Positions 58,519 to 62,429 of a stretch of 62,429 nucleotides of DNA are shown piece after piece. Position 1 is the stretch's first letter. Every line of letters starts with the position of its first letter. The translations under genes and the position numbers were made by a program. The notes beneath the pieces are model-generated. The model did not search any database, had not been told where the DNA came from, and saw only the letters and a list, made by a program, of their open reading frames with translations. Origin of the DNA: an uncultured Lachnospiraceae bacterium (GTDB lineage Bacteria > Bacillota > Clostridia > Lachnospirales > Lachnospiraceae); the NCBI GenBank assembly GCA_910577045.1, contig CAJTLB010000019.1, positions 1-62,429 on the forward strand, given 5' to 3'.

Positions 58519-59232
58519 ATGAAAATAAGACATAAGCTGTTATTGGCTCTGGGAATTGCCGTATTACTTGTAATTCTTGGCGTGGCATTGTATTCTTTAA
58601 GAATTACAAGTATTGTTTATATAGGAAGCACACACTATACAAAAGAAGAATTAAATGAAAAAATATTTGATAAAAAATATTCTTTAAATCCTTTTTATTG
58701 TTTTTGGGAATCAAAATATGGGGAGAAAAAGGTAATTCCGTTTATCCAAGGATATGATATTGAATTTAAGGGTTGGAATGAAATTACTGTACGGGTGTAT
58801 GAAAAAAGTGTAGTAGGGTATGTAAATTATAAAGGATACCGTATGTATTTTGATAGAGATGGGATTGTAGTAGAAAGTTCTAAGGAAGCTTTAGAGAATA
58901 TTGTAGAAGTAGGAGGATTATCCTTTTCTTATATGGTATTGTATCAAAAGCTTCCTGTAGAGAAAGAGGATATATTTAATTATATTTTGGATTTGACCCA
59001 GACATTGATAAAGTATGAGCTTCCCGCTGATAAAATAGAATTTGACGAGGGTGGAAATGCCGTTGTTTGTATTGGCAGTATCCGGTTTAGAGTGGGTACA
59101 GATAGTTATCTAAATGAAAAGATAGCCCGCATTAGTGATTTGCTTCCAGAAACGGCGGGGCTTGCGGGGACATTTTTTATGGAAGACGTGACAGAGGATA
59201 CAGATACCTTCCGTTTTGAAAAAAGTGAATGA
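58519..59232 (+). CDS. ftsQ: Cell division protein FtsQ/DivIB
   Basis: A 237-residue bitopic membrane protein: short cytoplasmic N-terminus, one transmembrane segment (LLLALGIAVLLVILGVALYS), a POTRA-like domain (ITSIVYIGSTHYTKEELNEK) and an FtsQ beta domain (VVGYVNYKGYRMYFDRDGIVV). It belongs to the septal FtsQ-FtsL-FtsB complex. The gene follows murA by 23 bp. The beta domain ends in an acidic tail. Confidence 0.9.
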   Translation: MKIRHKLLLALGIAVLLVILGVALYSLRITSIVYIGSTHYTKEELNEKIFDKKYSLNPFYCFWESKYGEKKVIPFIQGYDIEFKGWNEITVRVYEKSVVGYVNYKGYRMYFDRDGIVVESSKEALENIVEVGGLSFSYMVLYQKLPVEKEDIFNYILDLTQTLIKYELPADKIEFDEGGNAVVCIGSIRFRVGTDSYLNEKIARISDLLPETAGLAGTFFMEDVTEDTDTFRFEKSE

Positions 59233-59247
59233 AAATAAAAAAATGTG

Positions 59248-59276
59248 TTGATTATTTTACAAAATGAATATATTAT
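59248..59276 (+). promoter_or_regulatory. Sigma-A promoter for ftsZ
   Basis: TTGATT (59248-59253), 17 bases, TATTAT (59271-59276). It lies about 80 bases before the ftsZ start, with a small hairpin (TGCCA-TTTC-TGGCA, 59319-59332) in the predicted leader. It gives ftsZ a transcript of its own besides read-through. Confidence 0.7.
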
Positions 59277-59357
59277 AGTAAGTAGGCATAAATATATATT
59301 ATATATAGAAGGAAGAGGTGCCATTTCTGGCATATTGGAATAAAGGAGGACATACCC

Positions 59358-60518
59358 TTGCTAGAGGTCAGAACAAACGAACAGGAATCAGCAGCAAAAA
59401 TTATCGTTGTAGGTGTCGGCGGCGCCGGCAACAACGCAGTAAATAGAATGGTAGATGAAAATATAGGTGGCGTGGAGTTTATTGGCTTAAATACAGACCA
59501 ACAGGCAATTAAGCTTTGCCGTGCAGCAACAACACTTCAAATTGGTGAGAAGATTACTAAGGGGCTTGGGGCAGGTGGACAACCTGAAATTGGGGAAAAG
59601 GCTGCTGAAGAGAGCATTGAAGAAATTACACAGGCAATTAAGGGGGCAGATATGGTCTTTATTACCTGTGGAATGGGTGGCGGGACTGGGACAGGTGCTG
59701 CTCCTGTTGTAGCAGGTGTTGCTAAGGAAATGGGCATTTTAACGGTTGGTGTTGTAACAAAGCCATTTAAGTTTGAAGCGAAACAACGGATGAATAATGC
59801 AATTGGTGGCATTGAAAGGCTAAAGGAAAATGTAGATACATTAATTGTAATACCAAATGATAAGCTTTTGGAAATTGTAGATAGAAGGACAAGCATGCCA
59901 GATGCTTTGAAAAAAGCAGATGAAGTGCTGCAACAGGCAGTACAAGGCATTACAGATTTAATTAATGTGCCAGGCCTTATTAACCTAGACTTTGCAGATG
60001 TGCGTACAGTTATGGAGGATAAAGGGATTGCGCATATTGGGATTGGTAAAGCAAAAGGAGACGATAAGGCAGTTGAGGCAGTAAAGATGGCTGTTACTAG
60101 CCCACTATTAGAAACTACAATACAAGGTGCATCCCATATTATTATTAATGTATCTGGCGATATTGGATTAATAGAGGCAAATGAGGCAGCAAGTTATGTA
60201 GAAGAGATGGCAGGTTCTGATGCAAATATTATTTTTGGGGCTATGTATGACGAAGGAAAACAGGATGAAGCGACAATTACCATTATAGCTACTGGTTTGG
60301 ATAGCCAAATGAGCGCAAAGGATGCGAAGATCATGCAGCAAAGTGTAAAGCCAATGGGGAACTATAATTATAAACCTACAAACCCTATCCATTCTTCTAT
60401 GGGGGAAATTGGCCCTCAACCAGTAAAGCCAAATATTAATTTTGATGTGCCAACCCCGAAGCCACGTAATGCAACAGAGAATATCCAGATACCAACTTTC
60501 CTGCAAAAGAAGAAATAA
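59358..60518 (+). CDS. ftsZ: Cell division GTPase FtsZ
   Basis: A 386-residue tubulin homologue that forms the Z ring. N-terminal GTP-binding VVGVGGAGNNAVNRMV, the tubulin signature GGGTGTGAAPVVA, and the T7-loop segment NLDFADVRTVM are intact. The C-terminal peptide IQIPTFLQKKK is the conserved tail that binds partner proteins. The start is TTG at 59358 with AAAGGAGG eight bases upstream. No ftsA precedes it, which is common in this order. It has its own promoter. Confidence 0.98.
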   Translation: MLEVRTNEQESAAKIIVVGVGGAGNNAVNRMVDENIGGVEFIGLNTDQQAIKLCRAATTLQIGEKITKGLGAGGQPEIGEKAAEESIEEITQAIKGADMVFITCGMGGGTGTGAAPVVAGVAKEMGILTVGVVTKPFKFEAKQRMNNAIGGIERLKENVDTLIVIPNDKLLEIVDRRTSMPDALKKADEVLQQAVQGITDLINVPGLINLDFADVRTVMEDKGIAHIGIGKAKGDDKAVEAVKMAVTSPLLETTIQGASHIIINVSGDIGLIEANEAASYVEEMAGSDANIIFGAMYDEGKQDEATITIIATGLDSQMSAKDAKIMQQSVKPMGNYNYKPTNPIHSSMGEIGPQPVKPNINFDVPTPKPRNATENIQIPTFLQKKK

Positions 60519-60542
60519 AATGGCAGAATACATACTGCCATT
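60519..60542 (+). other. Hairpin directly after ftsZ
   Basis: AATGGCAG (60519-60526) and CTGCCATT (60535-60542) form a perfect 8-bp stem immediately after the ftsZ stop. There is no T-run, so it may protect the mRNA end or act as a weak terminator. Confidence 0.5.
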
Positions 60543-60585
60543 ATAAAGAAAGTAGTAAGCGGTTGTTCCATAAAAAGTAGATTTT

Positions 60586-60592
60586 TGTAGAA
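60586..60592 (+). promoter_or_regulatory. Possible Spo0A box
   Basis: TGTAGAA differs by one base from the 0A box TGTCGAA. It lies about 40 bases upstream of the -35 of the spoIIGA promoter. A second, reversed near-match TTTGACA (compare TTCGACA) overlaps that -35. Confidence 0.4.
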
Positions 60593-60628
60593 AAATAATA
60601 ATAAAAAAGGCTGTTTCCGTAACAGGAT

Positions 60629-60661
60629 TTGACAAATTTCTTAAAACAGATATGCTATAAT
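60629..60661 (+). promoter_or_regulatory. spoIIG-type promoter with 21-bp spacer
   Basis: A perfect TTGACA (60629-60634) and perfect TATAAT (60656-60661, extended by TGC) are separated by 21 bases, too wide for ordinary sigma-A use. B. subtilis spoIIG has the same kind of overlong spacer (22 bp) and depends on Spo0A-P. A near-consensus 0A box overlaps the -35. It lies 43 bases before spoIIGA. Confidence 0.75.
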
Positions 60662-60703
60662 GCATTTTGTTCGAAGCTTTGTAAATCCGTAAAGGAGGCA
60701 GCC

Positions 60704-61606
60704 TTGTTTTATGTTGTCTACATAGATATATTATTTTTGGTGAATTTTTTTATGGATTTTATTATTTTAACAGTGACAGGGACACTACTAAAACTCCAGA
60801 TTAAGGTATGGAGAAGGGTTTTAGGGGCACTGTTAGGAGCCATTTGTTATTGTATTACATTGTATTTGCCATGGAAAAGTAGGGTATGGGCTGGAAATAT
60901 CATTATATTTGGGTCTATTTTGCTTATAGGAAAACTATTATTTTCTTTAAAGGGGATAAGAAAAATATGTCGTTTTCTCTTGTTGTTTTATGCGACTTCT
61001 TTTTTTATTGGCGGTACTGCCACTACTATTTATTATTATACAAAGCTTGGATACTATATACGAAACGCAGTAAAGGGGGACTTATATGCACAGGTACTGG
61101 CAGGGGTATTGGCACTAATTGTGCTTATCTCCTGTATATTTGGAAGGATGGCTGTCTCTGTAATAAGAGAACGGCAAAAAGAGAAAAGCTTGTACTTTGA
61201 GGTAGAATTGTCGCAAGGGGAGAAAAAAAAGAAAGCGGTAGCACTCTTAGATACAGGGAACCATTTAAGGGAACCGGTAAGCAGGAAACCAGTTATCTTA
61301 ATGGAGTTGGCTTTTGCTGGGGAGCTTCTGGATAAAAATACAGAATATGCAGTAAAAGAATTTTATAAAACAGGGATGTTAGGAAGGGTAGGGGAAACGC
61401 TTCCTAAAATAAGGCTGGTGCCTTATCATTCTATAGGGAAAAACCATGGAATTTTAGCGGCTGTATTTCTGGAACATCTTTCGATCCAGATGGAGCAAGA
61501 GGCCATTGAGCTGACAGATGTATGTGCCGCATTAACAGAAGAGCCGGTTTCTTTAAAAGGAGGATACCAGGTAATTTTAAATGCGGAACTTGTCGGACAA
61601 TTATAA
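60704..61606 (+). CDS. spoIIGA: Pro-sigma-E processing peptidase SpoIIGA
   Basis: A 300-residue membrane aspartic protease that cleaves pro-sigma-E in the mother cell in response to forespore SpoIIR. The N-terminal half has five or so hydrophobic segments (from VVYIDILFLVNFFMDFIILT onward). The C-terminal protease domain has ALLDTGNHLREPVSRKPV with Asp-Thr-Gly at residues 183-185. The start is TTG 60704, five bases after GGAGG; the longer frame begins inside the promoter. It is followed by its substrate's gene, sigE. Confidence 0.93.
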   Translation: MFYVVYIDILFLVNFFMDFIILTVTGTLLKLQIKVWRRVLGALLGAICYCITLYLPWKSRVWAGNIIIFGSILLIGKLLFSLKGIRKICRFLLLFYATSFFIGGTATTIYYYTKLGYYIRNAVKGDLYAQVLAGVLALIVLISCIFGRMAVSVIRERQKEKSLYFEVELSQGEKKKKAVALLDTGNHLREPVSRKPVILMELAFAGELLDKNTEYAVKEFYKTGMLGRVGETLPKIRLVPYHSIGKNHGILAAVFLEHLSIQMEQEAIELTDVCAALTEEPVSLKGGYQVILNAELVGQL

Positions 61607-61635
61607 AGATGTATGCATCGGAATAGGGGGATAAA

Positions 61636-62376
61636 ATGCTGATAAAAGTAGCAATGCCGAAAAGGTTTCAGTTGCGGGTCGTTCCAAGCTTTCGGCGCCT
61701 GCTTTTTACAAAGCAGGGAGATATCCATTACATAGGCGGGGCAGAAGTACTTCCGCCGCCGCTTGAGCCAGAAGAAGAAGCTGCTGTGATCTTGGATTTG
61801 AAAACAGAACGGGAATCAGAAGCACGCTCTATATTAATTGAACATAATTTGCGCCTGGTAGTGTATATTGCCAAGAAGTTTGACAATACGGGAGTTGGGG
61901 TAGAAGACTTAATTTCAATAGGTACCATTGGCTTAATAAAGGCAATTAATACCTATAATCCAGATAAGAATATTAAGCTTGCCACGTATGCTTCCCGCTG
62001 TATTGAAAATGAAATATTAATGTATCTAAGGAGGAACAGTAAACGTAAGATGGAGGTCTCTATTGATGAGCCTCTTAATGTGGACTGGGATGGGAATGAA
62101 CTTCTTTTGTCTGATATTCTAGGGACAGAGGAAGATGTGATATATAAAGATATTGAAGATGAGATAGAGCGAAAATTGTTAAATAAGGCAATTGATAAAC
62201 TTAGTTCTAGGGAGAAAACCATTGTGGAATTAAGGTTCGGGTTAAATTCGAGTGACGGAAGTGAGATGACACAAAAGGAAGTAGCTGATTTATTAGGAAT
62301 ATCACAGTCTTATATATCTAGGTTAGAGAAAAAGATTATTAGCCGGTTAAAAAAAGAAATAGTGCGTTTTGAGTAA
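61636..62376 (+). CDS. sigE: Sporulation sigma factor SigE (pro-sigma-E)
   Basis: A 246-residue sigma-70-family factor for early mother-cell transcription. The first 31 or so residues are a basic/hydrophobic pro-sequence. HYIGGAEVLPPPL at residues 31-43 resembles the B. subtilis cleavage region (YIGGSEALPPPL). Region 2 is NLRLVVYIAKKF, then EDLISIGTIGLIKAINTYNP, KLATYASRCIENEILMYLRR; region 4 ends DLLGISQSYISRLEKKI. Start ATG 61636 follows AGGGGG. It lies 29 bp after spoIIGA, presumably the same transcript. Confidence 0.97.
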   Translation: MLIKVAMPKRFQLRVVPSFRRLLFTKQGDIHYIGGAEVLPPPLEPEEEAAVILDLKTERESEARSILIEHNLRLVVYIAKKFDNTGVGVEDLISIGTIGLIKAINTYNPDKNIKLATYASRCIENEILMYLRRNSKRKMEVSIDEPLNVDWDGNELLLSDILGTEEDVIYKDIEDEIERKLLNKAIDKLSSREKTIVELRFGLNSSDGSEMTQKEVADLLGISQSYISRLEKKIISRLKKEIVRFE

Positions 62377-62384
62377 CTTCAATT

Positions 62385-62412
62385 AGGCTTTTGGGAATTC
62401 CCCCAAAAGCCT
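62385..62412 (+). terminator. Hairpin after sigE
   Basis: AGGCTTTTGGG (62385-62395) pairs with CCCAAAAGCCT (62402-62412) in an 11-bp perfect stem with a six-base loop. The bases following are GCTATACTTTAG, with no clean T-run. The TATACT there could be a -10 for a gene beyond the window. It acts as a terminator or attenuator only tentatively. Confidence 0.55.
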
Positions 62413-62429
62413 GCTATACTTTAGCCAAG

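Noticed and set aside
60519..60542. Intrinsic terminator after ftsZ
   Set aside because: The 8-bp stem is perfect but is followed by ATAAAG and not a T-run, so it is listed only as a hairpin.

Overview
The window comes from a low-GC, spore-forming, Gram-positive bacterium, most likely a Lachnospiraceae-type Clostridia. The pointers are a class B PBP pair within an mra/mur/fts cluster, spoIIGA-sigE directly after ftsZ, AT-rich codon use, GGAGG-type ribosome binding sites with frequent GTG/TTG starts, and sigma-A-like promoters.

Region 1 (1-31903) is a long, almost entirely plus-strand surface-glycan locus. It opens with a truncated glycerophosphodiester phosphodiesterase, a TarI/IspD-type cytidylyltransferase, an extended SDR and a TagF-like CDP-alcohol phosphotransferase. 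It continues with five radical SAM enzymes, two FkbM methyltransferases, glycosyltransferases of several families (GT2, GT4, GT32-like, WbsX), three large HAD-like proteins, a broken hexapeptide acetyltransferase and a GT-B/propeller-like fusion. A strong intrinsic terminator ends it at about 32000. The most striking feature is a Rossmann-like module of about 90-100 residues (signature [IV]xxYGAGxxG). It recurs at the N- or C-terminus of otherwise unrelated enzymes, and once as a free-standing protein. I count 19 intact genes plus one pseudogene carrying it between 3731 and 38649.

Region 2 (31904-33714) is a decayed intergenic zone with a TnpB relic, a broken AraC-family regulator and a minus-strand cupin gene. 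Region 3 (33715-39529) resumes the glycan theme: a methyltransferase/kinase-like/LicD/module fusion, a calcineurin-type phosphoesterase, a glycerol-3-phosphate cytidylyltransferase-like protein fused to the same module, and a soluble chemoreceptor-like protein. Together regions 1 and 3 suggest a phosphodiester-containing, methylated surface polymer.

Region 4 (39685-44963) is a small biosynthetic operon divergent from a TetR gene: an SCP2 protein, an alpha/beta hydrolase, a free-standing condensation-domain protein, a carrier protein and an AMP-forming ligase. Two operator-like palindromes overlap or flank its promoter.

Region 5 (45150-62429) is housekeeping: ychF (minus) divergent from lgt, then a pair of large related palindromic elements (47290-47797), then rsmH-ftsL-PBP-PBP-mraY-murD-ftsW-murA-ftsQ-ftsZ and spoIIGA-sigE. 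The promoter before spoIIGA has a wide 21-bp spacer, like Spo0A-activated spoIIG promoters. All calls come from reading the sequence; no database search was run.
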